Below are positions 45,640 through 57,100 of a stretch of DNA of 64,000 bases, piece by piece. A program made the position numbers and the translations under genes. Source of the stretch: Ailurus styani (taxonomy: Eukaryota; Chordata; Mammalia; Carnivora; Ailuridae); assembly GCA_002007465.1 (NCBI GenBank), contig LNAC01000683.1, positions 751,420 to 815,419 on the forward strand. Reading direction: 5' to 3'. Every line of letters starts with the position of its first letter. Position 1 is the first letter of the stretch. Below the pieces are notes generated by a model. It was not told the origin of the DNA. It saw only the letters and a program-made list of their open reading frames with translations, and did not search any database.

Positions 45640-46620
45640 TAACAATATATCCCGAGCTCCATATTACTATATGCAGGTCTTTTTCATTCTTTTTACAGCT
45701 GCATAGCGTTGTTGTCTGGATGTATCAGTTTTATTCAGTCTCCTACTGATGGACATTGTGTCATTTCCAGTGTTTTGTTATGACAAATAATGCCAAAGTG
45801 AATACCCTTATGCATGTTCACTGTGGAAATATATACCGAGTAGATTGTTAGAAATGAAGTTTCTGAGTCTAAGGGTAATTAATAGACATAATTTTGTTAG
45901 ATGGTGCTAACTTCTACTCCACAGGGATTCTATTAAACATTTTGCCCTCCAATCAGCAATGTTATAGTGGGACTGTTTCTCCACAGCCTTACTAACAACT
46001 CTTTGACAAACTTTGGCACTTTTGTCACTCTGATCAATGGGAAATTGTATTTTGGTGTATTTTATCATGAGTGCAATTGAGCATCTTTTCATATGTATCA
46101 AGGCCATTTGCCTTTCCTTTTTGATGATGTCTTTTATTGATGCCTTTTGCTCAGTTTTCTTTCTTTGGTGTTTGTGTTTGTGTTCTGGATTTTTAAGAAC
46201 TGGAGCAGGAAGATAAGCTATAAGTTATTTGTAATATGTTACACATCTTTGTTCTTTGTCCTTTAATTTTGTCTATTTTTTCCCCAAACACACGTATTTT
46301 TAACTTTATATAATCATGTTAATATTTTCTTTTAGTCTGTATTTTGAATCATAATTAGAAAGATCTTCCCAATCCACAGGTTATAGAGGAATCAGTAAAT
46401 GTGTTCTTTTAGTACTTACATGGTATCATTATTTTTATTTAAATTTCTGATCTATTGGGGTATATTCTAGTGTGTGATGTGAAGTGTGGCTCTAATTTTA
46501 TCTTTTCCCAGAGGCTACCAAGTTGTTCTAATACCATTAATTAAAAAGCCTATCTTTCCCCAGAGATTTGAGATGCCACTTTACTGGCATGCCAAATTTT
46601 CTTATTTACTTGATCCTATT
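45640..46620 (-). repeat. Old L1M fragment
   Basis: Reverse complement of degraded L1 ORF2/3' sequence (for example cctactgatggacattgtgt, gagtgcaattgagcatcttt). No frames survive. Confidence 0.65.
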
Positions 46621-46636
46621 TCTTTTTATCTTTCTT

Positions 46637-47034
46637 TTTTTTTTTAAAGATTTTATTTATTTATTTGTCAGAGAGAGAGAGAGAGAGAGCACAAGCAGGC
46701 AGAATGGCAGGCAGAGGCAGAGAGAGAAGTAGGCTCCCTGCTGAGCAAGGAGCCCGATGCGGGACTCGATCCCGGGACGCTGGGATCATGACCTGAGCCA
46801 AAGGCAGCTGCTTAACCAACTGAGCCACCCAGGTGTCCCCTATTTCTTTTTTTAAAAAAAGATTTTATTTATTTATTTGAGAGAGAGATGGTAGGTGGAG
46901 TGACAGGCAGTGGGGAGGAAGAAGCAGACTCCCCGCTGAGCAGGGAGCCCTATGTGGGGCTTGATCCCAGGAGCCCAGGATCATGACCTGACTAGAAGGC
47001 AGACACCCAACTGACTGAGCCACCCAGGTGCCCC
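46637..47034 (-). mobile_element. Two adjacent antisense CAN SINEs
   Basis: Copies at about 46637-46838 and 46855-47034. The sequence tatttcttttt recurs at the boundaries, consistent with successive insertions. Confidence 0.9.
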
Positions 47035-47250
47035 AGGAGACTCTTAACTATAGGAAACAAACTGAGGATTGCTAGAGGGGAGGTTGATAGGGTATGGGGT
47101 AACTGGATGATGGGCATTAAGGAGGACACTTGATGTAATGAGCACTAAGTGTTTTATGCAACTAATGAATCACTAAACTCTACTTCTGAAACTAATGATA
47201 TGCTATATGTTAATTAATGGAATTTAAATTAAAAAAAATAAAAAAGGGCA
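47035..47250 (+). mobile_element. L1 3' UTR fragment, plus strand
   Basis: Sense L1 end (ggagactcttaactatagga, gatgatgggcattaaggagg) with an A-rich tail. Confidence 0.75.
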
Positions 47251-47274
47251 TATGTTTTGTTTTGTTTTTGTTTT

Positions 47275-47385
47275 GGCTTTTTAAAAACATTTTTATTTAA
47301 ATTCTAGTTAACATATAGTGCAATATTGGTTTCAGGAGTAGAATTCAGTGATTCATCACTTATATACAACACCCAGTGCAAAGGG
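47275..47385 (-). mobile_element. L1 3' UTR fragment, minus strand
   Basis: Reverse-complement L1 end (aaattctagttaacatatag, cagtgattcatcacttatat). Together with the preceding fragment it forms tail-to-tail L1 ends only 25 bp apart. Confidence 0.7.
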
Positions 47386-47552
47386 CACACATTTTGAATT
47401 ATTAAATTGTTTAGAAACATTAAGGAAAGCTACTGCATACTAGGATTTGATTTCCTCCTTATTATAGGGAGTATACTTTTGCATATATTGACAAGTATCT
47501 TATTATAAGTAAACATGAGAAAAAGAAATTAAGTAAACATGACCTAGCCATG
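47386..47552. other. AT-rich spacer
   Basis: No recognisable repeat family or gene. Confidence 0.5.
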
Positions 47553-47812
47553 CTCAGTCAGTGCAGCATGTGACTCTTGATCTTGGGGTTGTTTGAGCCC
47601 CATATTGGGTGTAGATTACTTGAAAGAGCACAAGTGTGTGGGGGGAAGGGAGAGGGAGGAGCAGACTCCTCACTGAGCAGGGGGCCAGACCTAGGGCTCA
47701 AGCCCAGGGCCCTGGGATCATGACCTGACTGAGTTGAAGGCAGATGCTTAACCGCCTAACCGACTACGCCACTCAGCCAACCCCAAAATAAAAAATCTTA
47801 AAAAAAAAAAAA
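47553..47812 (+). mobile_element. Older SINE head with a younger-type antisense SINE body inside
   Basis: A sense ancestral-type head (gctcagtcagtgcagcatgt, then ttgggtgtagattacttgaa) is followed by an antisense SINE body (about 47622-47783), then aaaataaaaaatctt and a poly-A tail. Confidence 0.7.
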
Positions 47813-48515
47813 AGTTAACATGAAAAAGGACAGAGTTTAGGAAGGAGGAATAGGAGTATTATCTCTAGTTAGAGGAACCTATACTGATAAAAATGTAACA
47901 GATGAATGAACCACAAACTCCTAAATGAACTGTATTCCACATTGTTTCATCTATTTTCCTAATTGGTACATTATTCTCAGTCTCCCACATGAGAGGTATC
48001 ACTTTATGATTTAGCCACGAAATCAAAACTCCCAAGTTCCCCCATTACTATCCCACTGTGGGCATGGTCAATCATGTGCAACCACAGCACACTTAAACTT
48101 GGCCAAAAATCAGATCTAGTGTGCAAGAGCCAATGAAGTCAGAAATGAGACTCATGGGCACAGACAAGGAATATGAGCTGAAGACAAAAAGGGTCCAGAT
48201 CTACTCAGGTAGACATTATCTTTAGAAGTAAGTGATAAAAAAGTAACTCAGAAATATTTAGTTACTTGCACACTAATTACTATTTTCCATGCACATAATT
48301 TATTGACATATGAAGCAATCAGTGGAGAGACTGAATCAGGGATGAAGGCAAAATAAAGGTAAATTTCTACATTGGTGGTCCCCAGGGAATGAATGAACCT
48401 CCCAGTATTCATGCCCCACTGCAGCCCCTTCCATGTAGAATCTGGGGTTGGTTGCCTCACTTGCTTAGTCAAGGGGACATTAGCAAGTGTGAGGAATACA
48501 GAGGCTTGATAAATA
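47813..48515. other. Intergenic sequence, mostly unrecognised
   Basis: No gene or clear repeat identified. Part near 48260-48500 could belong to the LTR relic that follows. Confidence 0.5.
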
Positions 48516-48519
48516 CCTG

Positions 48520-48865
48520 TACCTTGGAGCTTGTCCTCTTGAAATGCTCTCTGTGGAAGCCAGAGAGCATGTAAGAAGTTCCACCACCCTGAGACAGCCA
48601 TGCTGTGAGGACCTCAAAACCAGCTATGTAGCCAGGCCACACTGAAAAGCAATGGGGTGCCAGACATGCAAAGAAGCTTCTTGGGTCTTTCAGATCAGGT
48701 GCCACAACCACTCGCTAAATGCTGCTGAGTGACTCCAGCTGATGCCATATGGAACAGAGGAAACTACCCAGCCAAGCTCTCAGATAGCTTAGTCCACAGA
48801 ATCATTGCTGTTTGAAGCCACATTATGCAGTGACTTTTATGCAGCAATAAGTAAGTACAACACAG
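48520..48865 (+). repeat. MLT1-type MaLR LTR relic
   Basis: The succession gactccagctgatgccatat, gaaactacccagccaagctc, agaatcattgctgtttgaag, ccacattatgcagtgacttt, gcagcaataagtaagtacaa follows the MLT1 3' consensus. Confidence 0.6.
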
Positions 48866-49280
48866 GATATATAAGAGAAAGGAAGGGGGAAAAAAACTAC
48901 ATTCTGAGAATAGTGAATTTTATTTATATGTTTGAGGTAAATTGATTAGCTGGCACCTTGCAAAGAGGTCAGTCTGAAATTCTATCTTTGAATAAGTTCT
49001 GTAGGGATTCATGAATAAGTTCCCTAGGGATATCAAATAAAACAATTTTTGTTGTTTATTCATTCTCAAGAAAACCCTGAGGGTTTACCTATGGGGCATA
49101 CTTGTATACTCCACCGGTGTCCTTTCATTAGTACCTTTGACCTTGTTAGTTCAGATTTGTAAAATTTCCCTTATTAGGATTTTATAGAAGAAAACAGAGA
49201 TGGGGAAAAGCTGAGTGAGCCTGGAAGATCTGAAGCCACTCTGACCTCTTCAACTTTTTTCCTTGTTTAAAAACAACACC
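48866..49280. other. Intergenic sequence, nothing recognised
   Basis: AT-rich unique-looking sequence without gene or repeat signature. Confidence 0.5.
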
Positions 49281-49282
49281 AG

Positions 49283-49472
49283 GGCACCTGGGTGGTACAA
49301 TTAAGCATCTGCCTTTAGCTCAAGTCATGATCCCAGACTCTTGATGGAACCCCAAGTTGGGCTCCTTGCTCAGCAGGGAGTCTGCTTGTCCCTCTCCCTC
49401 TGCCCCTGCCCTTCGCCCCCACTTGTAGTCTCTCTCTAATAAAGATCTTGAAAAATAAATAAATAAAAACAC
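49283..49472 (+). mobile_element. CAN SINE
   Basis: Diverged sense copy with flanks aaaacaacacca / aaaaacaccacca. Confidence 0.88.
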
Positions 49473-49836
49473 CACCAGTGGCATCAGTAGTCTGTCTAGC
49501 CCTTTAGTCAACAGTTAAGGCTACCTAAATAAAAAATGTTCTATGGAGGCTCATGCTCTTACAGACAACCCTAGATTGTGAGTTCCAAATGTGGAAGCAG
49601 GGACTGTACTGAGGAAGCAGGGATGAAGGAGCACTGGGGTCAGGGCCCTGGAAATGGAAGTTGCTTAGTGGGGTCAAGGGGTCTATGGAAATCAGATCTC
49701 CCTGAATGGTAGGAATATGAGCATGGGTAAAAACAGAGAGGTTAGCCAGTGACAGAAAAATACAAATGGAACAGAGGAAAACAGAATGAAGAGCTGAAAT
49801 ACTCACAGAAGCACACAAAGTGAAACAGAACCATAT

Positions 49837-49846
49837 TTTATTTATT
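49837..49846 (-). terminator. RPP21: RPP21 overlapping polyadenylation signals
   Basis: The minus strand reads AAATAAATAAAA, i.e. two overlapping AATAAA hexamers about 45 bases after the stop. The 3' UTR is therefore very short. Confidence 0.8.
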
Positions 49847-49890
49847 TGAAAGACAGGGTGACTCCATCACTGGTGACCAGAGCTCTGAGG

Positions 49891-51434
49891 CTACACTTTC
49901 TCTTCAGAGTGCTGGGCTGGAATGGGGTGGGCTGCATTTGGCAGGGGCTGTGGTGGTTTGAGATCTGGGTAGATGAGAATTTGAGTTTTTTAAGATTGTG
50001 GCACCTCTCACAGCAATTCAGAATCCACCTGTGTGTCCTCTTCAGCTCTATGCCCCCATCACCCCTATCTTCCTGGGGCATCCCCAATTTTTCTCTACAA
50101 ACCTCTCACCTGCCTGGCTCCCCAGCTGGGCCTCAGGCCGGTCTCCCCAGAGTAGATGATCAGGATCATTAAGGAAACGTTGGCTGCGTTGGCATGTTAG
50201 GCAAGTCTGTACTGTCCAGCGCTGTCCCCTGCAGCCTGGGTGAAAGTGGGGAGGAGGAGGGAAGTGCCCAGGTTTAGGAGAAGAAATGGTCTCCTGCACC
50301 CAGTCTTGCCTCTACTGTTTCTCAGTAGGAATTCCAACAATCCCCAACTTTGAATACAAATTTGAGGTGTCTTACCCCTGCTTAAATTCTGTCAGTTTCT
50401 TGGTATCCCTTAAGATAAAGTCCAAACTCCCTAATCTTGAAGAGGATCTGCCCTGTTTCCTTCTCCAGCCTCGTATTTTGCCCCTGTCTACCTCAAACTC
50501 CAGGTTCCTGAACTCTGGTCTCCTTGACAGCACCACAAGCTCTCTTGTCCCAGAGTCCTTACATATGTCTAGAATTTCCATTTCTCACTTCTCTTGGTTA
50601 TCATGAACGTAATTTAGCATCGAATTCCTCAAGGAAAGCACTTTTCTACAGTATCTTGTTTCTTAGTCTGTCCTATCAGACTATAATTTCAATGAGAATA
50701 ATGGATCTTGTACAATACTTGACACACCTTAGAAAAATATTTGTTGAACGAATGAACGAATGGTGATGTGAATCCTGTCGTCCACCATGCAAAACAACAC
50801 CTATTAATATGTATGGAGGGTTTTACCTCTTATGGCAACATCATTTCCCTACTGCCCAGCCTTTCCTTAGTTGGTCCAAGTGGAGTTAGCAATTCAATTC
50901 AGAACTGGAAAAACCGGGCAACTGTAAATCCCACGCCAGACGCCCATGTAAAGCGAGGAAAGGGGTCTCCTTCCCAGCCCACTGGTGCTCCTCATTCACC
51001 CCACATCATCAAGAGCACTCACGTCTCTGGCGCTGGGTGCAGTTGAGGCCCGGGATGAGGAGGGAGGAGCAGCCACGACAGAGGGTCCTTTTCACCGAGG
51101 GGTCCCTGCGGGAGGAGTGGAATGGTGGTCCGAGAGCCCTCGCTCCCTCTCCCATTCTTCCCGCGTCCCGCCCGCCGGCAGGTTCCCTGAGCGTCTCACC
51201 GCCGCAAGACCAGCCGCTTTGCGATGGTCCTCTCCGTGTGGCAATAAAACCTCGCCAGCGCCTGGTTCGTGGGGTCCTGCGCAAGGACACAGTGGGCGGC
51301 CTGGTGGAAGGAAGCCATTACTTCGTGGCAGGCCGCACCTGGCCGCCTCCCGGTACGCCCCCCAGACGCGGACTCACCTGATACAGGAAGCTGAGCCTCT
51401 GGAAGGCCTCGCGGTCCTTTACCGGCCCAGCCAT
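49891..51434 (-). CDS. RPP21: RPP21, RNase P/MRP protein subunit, 5 coding exons, shortened C-terminus
   Basis: Coding exons on the minus strand are 51434-51378, 51300-51200, 51105-51023, 50235-50110 and 49964-49891. Phases match throughout and the total is 441 nt, giving 146 aa. The start MAGPVKDREAFQRLSFLYQ and the two zinc-binding pairs C62-x2-C65 (LCRGC) and C92-x2-C95 (TCLTC) identify the Rpr2/Rpp21 family. The protein belongs to nuclear RNase P, which removes 5' leaders from pre-tRNA, and to RNase MRP. Human RPP21 as I recall it has 154 aa. Here GAA GAG AAA GTG is followed by TAG, so the last eight residues are absent, although all residues up to EEK align. The metal site and helical core are intact, so function is probably kept. 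Intron 3 (50236-51022) contains an L2-like relic. Confidence 0.96.
50380..50765 (+). repeat. L2-like LINE 3' end relic in RPP21 intron 3
   Basis: L2-type progression (aagataaagtccaaactccc, tctgccctgtttccttctcc, then atatttgttgaacgaatgaa), antisense to RPP21. Confidence 0.55.
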
Positions 51435-51560
51435 CTGCGCCGCGCGAGTGTCTCACACACGACCGTCCGCTGGTCCCGCCCCTCTGATAGCCCCGCCTCA
51501 GGCGCCCGCGCACGGCCTCCTGGGAAATGTAGTTCTTGGGCCCGCGAGCCTCTCGTTGCG
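51435..51560 (-). promoter_or_regulatory. RPP21: RPP21 CpG promoter with ZNF143-type site
   Basis: The CpG-rich, TATA-less stretch upstream of the ATG carries GC boxes (cccgcccc about 51476, ccccgcctc 51491) and, at 51533-51515 on the minus strand, ACTACATTTCCCAGGAGGC. That matches the ACTACAnnTCCCAGnAtGC ZNF143/Staf consensus at most positions and lies about 80 bp from the ATG, usual for housekeeping genes. Confidence 0.75.
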
Positions 51561-52887
51561 ATCTTTACTCTGGCGCCACCCTGCGGCCTCACGGACCCTA
51601 GTTGTTTGTAAACCCATACCCACCCCTGCAACCCAAGTCCAGGGTCCCTTTCTGGGTTTTGGCTTCCTTCTAGTCTTCCTAATGCCCATGATCAGTTATA
51701 CTAGGTAGGAAAGTCACTGTTCACTAGAACAGGAGAGGATCTGCAAAACATTTTTAGGACAGAAGACTGGTCTCTTTATGCAGATAGGTTGGGGAGATGG
51801 TCATGTGCAATTTATACCCAGCTAGAACTTCTGCCCTACTCTCCTGAAGCCAAAGGCAGATGCCTGAAAGATCTACAGACTGAAGGAACAGAAGTTATAC
51901 ATTCAAAAGAAGCACTGGTACTAGTGGGAGCAAAACTGGAAAGGATCATGAGGGTGATCAAGAGAAGGAAGCAGAGCTTATTCCCATTCTTTTCCACTTA
52001 CCAAAACAAAACAAAACAAAAAACCTCCAACACTTCCTATTATGCAGTGCTGGATACACAGTAGGTGATTCTAGCTAACTTCTAGTCTTAGGTACTGGAG
52101 CACAGAAACTTTTGACATCTCCTGCCCCTGAAACTCTCCCTCCGCTCCCCTATTCCAATCATACACTTCACATTTCTTACTCTGACCTCTCTCTCCTGTT
52201 TGTTCTTTTTGACATCCTGTGTTTACTTCTGCCTCATAGTTAATGACCACCAATTCCTGAAGTCAGAAGTAGAGGGATGTGAGCTGGAGGGGCAGAACAT
52301 GAATGAACCTTGAGACAGGGAGAGGGCATTAGGTCAGGAGAGTAAGGCCTCTCTCTCTTCTCAAACCCTGTCAGGCCAGGCAGGAAACCAGGCCTCCAGC
52401 TCAGAAGAAATGGCCAAAACCTCTTCTGGGATTAATTTCACAAGGATCCCTAAATTCAAATGAGGAGTATGTTTAAAATGTAGACATCCAGGCCCACCCC
52501 AGACCTTGATCAATCACTGAGGGCAAACCCCAGGATCATGCATTCTTAACACCAGTGATTCTTACACATCAACACAAGGCCATTGTCAAATTACCACACA
52601 ACACAAGAGATCACTTCAGTGGATCCTTTGTTCCATATTATGTTTTACCAACCAAAGCATCTTGCCACAAAGAACCACAGTCAAGGCACAAAGGTAAGAG
52701 GAGAGTCTGGACAAAGTCCTGTTGAGGTGGTAGGAGGAACTGAGACACCCTCAATAAACTGCAGTTTCTTGTCCCAATCTTCTGTGAACGCCTGATCACC
52801 CAAATAGCAGACATTCCAAATCATTTTAGTTTGGTTTGGCATGCATCACTTTAACCTTTTTTGACAACATATGTACCCTACGAGTTG
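51561..52887. other. TRIM39-RPP21 intergenic spacer
   Basis: Free of SINE and L1 insertions. An (AAAAC)n-like tract lies at about 52004-52024. No gene is recognised. A human TRIM39-RPP21 readthrough transcript is known, and this short same-strand gap would allow the same here. Confidence 0.55.
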
Positions 52888-54129
52888 TTTATTTTGGCCT
52901 AATGTTAAAATGATTTACATTCTCTGATAGAGGAAATGGCAAAAGGTGAAGGATGGCAACAAATAAGCAAAAGACTGGCTCCTGTGAACACTAGTTCCAG
53001 GCCATATGCACACAGGCTAAAGGAAGTTGCCTATCTGACCCTTCCCTCTACACACCCTCTCTTCTACTCTGTCCTCAGAGTGAGGAAGACTCCATTTCCT
53101 TTCTCCCTTTTTGGCTTGGACACCTTAGCCAAGGAATAAGGCTGACAACTTGGGAGTAGTTACTTGGTAATATTCTTTAAGGCCAGGGCTTTGGATAGAA
53201 AAAACCTTTCTCTTTCCTCTAATACATGACTGTTCTTTCCAGGTTCCCTTGGGAAAGCAGTGAAGGGTAGATGTGTCTTGAGGGGTCTCTGGTACCTCAT
53301 CTCTGCAGGAGAAAGGTGACCTACTGACATCTTGGAGACAACCAGCTCTAAGGAGGCAGGCATTAAGCCAGCTTTGCTGAAGGCTAAGGCAGGGACCCGA
53401 GTTCTTCTCTCCTTTCTTCTCACCCTCTCCTCCCCACATTCCTACCTCTGGCCAATCCTACTCATAATGGCAACTTACTCTGGGAATGGAAGACCAAAGA
53501 AACCCCTTTCTCCTTCATTAGTCCCTAGGAATCTGTTCCTTTAGTCCCTTTCCCGACTTTCTTTCTAATCTTGACGCTCAATCTCTGCCCTCAAAAACGA
53601 AAACAAAACAAAACAAAACAAAACAAAAAAAAGCTCCTTAACTTCTAGACCCATAAGAGCAACTATCATTCATCTTTATTTTAGTCTAGAGGTACACAGA
53701 CCTCTCTGATCTTCCTCAAGAAGTAAGACCATTCTGGGTCAAACAACCCCCTAAAAGGATATACAGGGGTTTCTGTTTCCTCTTCTGGTTTTGAGCAAGT
53801 CAGACCTTCCCACAGACTTTCTGTTTCTGGAAAAGCCTCTCCTTCCTTCCCAACCTATCAGTGTGCAATAGAAAACCTGATGGACTTCAGGGGAGACAAC
53901 CCCTGGGAACTAGCTTCCCACCCTGACAGGAGGGAGACACAACTGTGCTCTCATCCCAGACCAGTCCTATCTACTCCTCCATATAAACCATTCTAGAAAC
54001 CAAGGTGCTTCTCCTAGACAGTGCAGGACTGGAACCAGGCAGACACGAAGACGTTCCAGCAGGTCAGAGGAAGGAAGGCCCATAGCTCTTGACCCTGACT
54101 CACCCCAATTATTACCACATCCCTACCTG
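52888..54129 (-). other. TRIM39: Candidate TRIM39 3' UTR
   Basis: Repeat-free sequence after the TRIM39 stop. Minus-strand AATAAA hexamers occur at 53675-53680 (3' UTR about 450 nt) and 52888-52893 (about 1.24 kb); which is used cannot be decided by eye. An (AAAAC)n tract lies at 53592-53632. Confidence 0.4.
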
Positions 54130-57100
54130 TCACTCCCAATCTGTGGGGGGCCTGATGGTAAGTGGTGCAGCATTCTTCCGACCAGCCCGGATGCCTGGAT
54201 AGAAGAGGGGCCAAAGTTTCTCAGTAAAAGTATCAGTAAAAGTGTAGATATGAGAGCGGTCTGTGACATTGTAAAAAGACAGTGTGCCGGCCTCATAGTC
54301 TAGGAATATGCCCACCCGCTTGGGTTTCACCTTGATGTGCAAAGGGGTAAAAGGCGTGGTGGTGGCTGCATATTTGTCCCCATTCCACAGCCGCACCCGC
54401 CAGTAGCCAGTCTCAGGGAGTGGAGTCAGCTCGCCCTTTCGGCTCACGGAGTCCCGGCACACGCCCACTGCCCAGTGGGTCTTATCACCCACCTCCACCT
54501 CCCAGTAGTGTCGGCCTGAGGTGAAGCCCTCAGTAGCCAGGACACAAGGGTAGAAGGTGAACCGCCGTGGTGTGTCAGGGAGATCCCGGAGTCTTGTCTC
54601 CACAAACTTGACGCTCTTACGATCTTCTGACAGGACTAGGTTAGGGTGAGCAGTCTCTGGGTCCAGGGTCACATCCGCTGGCGGGAGAAGCCAGAGTGGG
54701 GAGCTAGATGAGGATGGGAATAGCTAAATGCCCCTGCCTCACTCTTCCAGCCTGCCTTTACAGAGCCTGCTTCCTTAAAGGTCCCCAGAATACCGTGGTT
54801 TGGTTAACTTTCTCAGTCCACAAGGGAAAGGAGGGAACAATGGCTTCCCTTCTCACCCTGGCCCTAAAGTAAATAGCTAATGATCTCTTGATTCTGCAAG
54901 GGCTGATTTTAGGCTCCTGCCTGATCCCTTCTCCATTACCCTATTATATTATCCCACTATGTGAAGAAGCACAAGTCACAGTCTAAGGGCCAGAAAGAAC
55001 AGAAAATGTTAAGAAGGATATACAGCAAGACAGCACTATGGTTTAGGGATAGGGTGACTATGTATCCGGAACAGTCCTGGTTCGTGACTATTTTCTCTGA
55101 GTAAATAAATATTAGTGATACTCCCTTTCACTCTCAACGGGGGCCAAGTTTAGGCATATTATTTAACTTCTCTGGGTGCCTATTTAGAAAAGTGTGGGCC
55201 TAAGAGTAGATGACATCTAACCTCTGTTACTCGCAGTGAAACTGAAAGCCAGGTAAAGGGATGGGCACAAAAAGTGACAGATGGGATAAGTGAAGCCCAG
55301 ATAAAGTGGGATCTAAAGACTTTCTTCTCTGCTGATTCCTTCTGCTAGTTTACTTTTGGGAACAACTCACCAATTAGCTGTTTAAGGATTTTCCTTAGGG
55401 CAAAGTACTGTCGGGGGAAATTGCTGAAGTTCTTTTCCAGCTCTATAGACACTGAAGTCACCTCCATGGTCTTCACCTTCTCACATCTAGGAGGGATAGG
55501 GAGATAGGGGAAGAAAGGGCAGGGTCAGGGGAAGCTCCAGCTGAGTGAGTATGCAGATATTCTCTTTAGGGAGAAACTTGAGTTCTCCATCCTCCCACTT
55601 TCTCCCTCCTCTCTGAAGATAAGTACTCACTGCTTTCTTTTGCCAGTCTATGAAGAACTCTATGGCCCCCTGGCAAAGCCTTATTTTAAGAATGAGTCTC
55701 AGAACTTTCTGGAGGTATGGTTATATTTCATGCAAGTAGTAATCACTCTCCCCACTCTCTCAACCCCTTCCTTTGTCTGTCCTGTTTGGACACATTTCCA
55801 CCCACAGGCACAGGGAGAATCTGGTTCTACATTACCATGGAACCAGGTTAGTCCTGAGGCTCAAAGGGGAAAAGGTAATGGACTATTACTTCCAATGGTT
55901 TGCTCTCTAACTGGCTTCATGGATGCAATGAACCTTCTCCCACATCCTACCCAGACTCTGCGTGACTTTCCTCTCCTTCTCCCCTAACTTCTTACTGTAC
56001 TCCTGGTCTCTAAGCCAAGACCTAACTCACTCAAAGAGATACAAGAATCACTTACTTTTCCAGGGTACTTTTGACATCCTAGAGGGAAGGAGAAAAGAAA
56101 GCAATATTGGTCCTGGTAGTCAAGGGTCCTACAGGCAAAAGGATCCCCCCCTCCCCAAAGTCCTAGAGCTATACAATAGGAATAGGGCAAACTGACAGTC
56201 ACAATGCAAGGGGAAGAGCTCCAGAGGGATCTGAGTACATCTCTTGCAACCTGATCCCCATTTTCAGCTGTTGGTTAGCATGAAGCTTGGCAATTTGTAT
56301 CACTTCCAAATGGTTTCTTGTGTCTTTGTCTTGCTCCTTAAGGACACTGGGAGCTCAATGCAAAGGACAGGATTGTGTCTGCTCTTTACTCTGTCCCCCA
56401 AGTACCAACCACACACCTGTCTCCTTGAGGATCAGTACAGACTGGTGGCATAGGAATGAATCACACTTTCCTGTAGTTGTTTGTTATCCCCATCTGGTAC
56501 TGGTTAATAAACATTAATAACTGTGTGTCAATCCTGATTTGTGAATACTTGGGGTCCAGAAGACAAAGAAGAGAAATCTCTGCCCCCCGAGGATTTCCCA
56601 GTTTAATGTGGAAGGCAGAACACACATACATGAAAGGACACAAGAATAAGTACCAAGCAATACATAACATGCAGATAAATGTACAACAAAGCCTCACTGA
56701 TCCAATGCTGGTAATCTGATCTCTAAAATAAGAGACATATTTCCTACAGCCTTGCTAACACCGTTCATCTGCTTAAAAGAACAACTTATTTCAAACATTT
56801 TAGAGGCATTATTTACATATCAAAAGTAATATATTTTTTACACATAATTTCAAGTGTCCTTCAAACTAGGTTTGTATTTTTTTTTTTTTTTTAGCAGCAG
56901 GTAAATCAAGTTCCAGGACCTAAAAGTAATGGCAACTACATTTACATAATTTTTAATGTGTAGTTTTTTTCACTAATTCAGACTTGATTTCCCTCCTTTC
57001 AAAGGGAATTTTTTTCTTTTGTACAAATTAAGCACATAATTGTTCACAAGACATAATAACGCAGAAATGATTAGAAGGGGATGGGAGAAATCAGAGAAGG

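Noticed and set aside
50985..51611. 208-aa plus-strand ORF
   Set aside because: Antisense to RPP21 exons 1-3 in a CpG island, where stop codons are scarce; Ala/Arg/Pro-rich with no domain.
55640..55987. Plus-strand ORF of 115 aa beginning MPVYEELYGPLAKPYFK, with apparent splice sites (ccag before, gtatgg after)
   Set aside because: It lies antisense over the decayed TRIM39 exon; the splice-like edges are chance, and no protein family is recognised.
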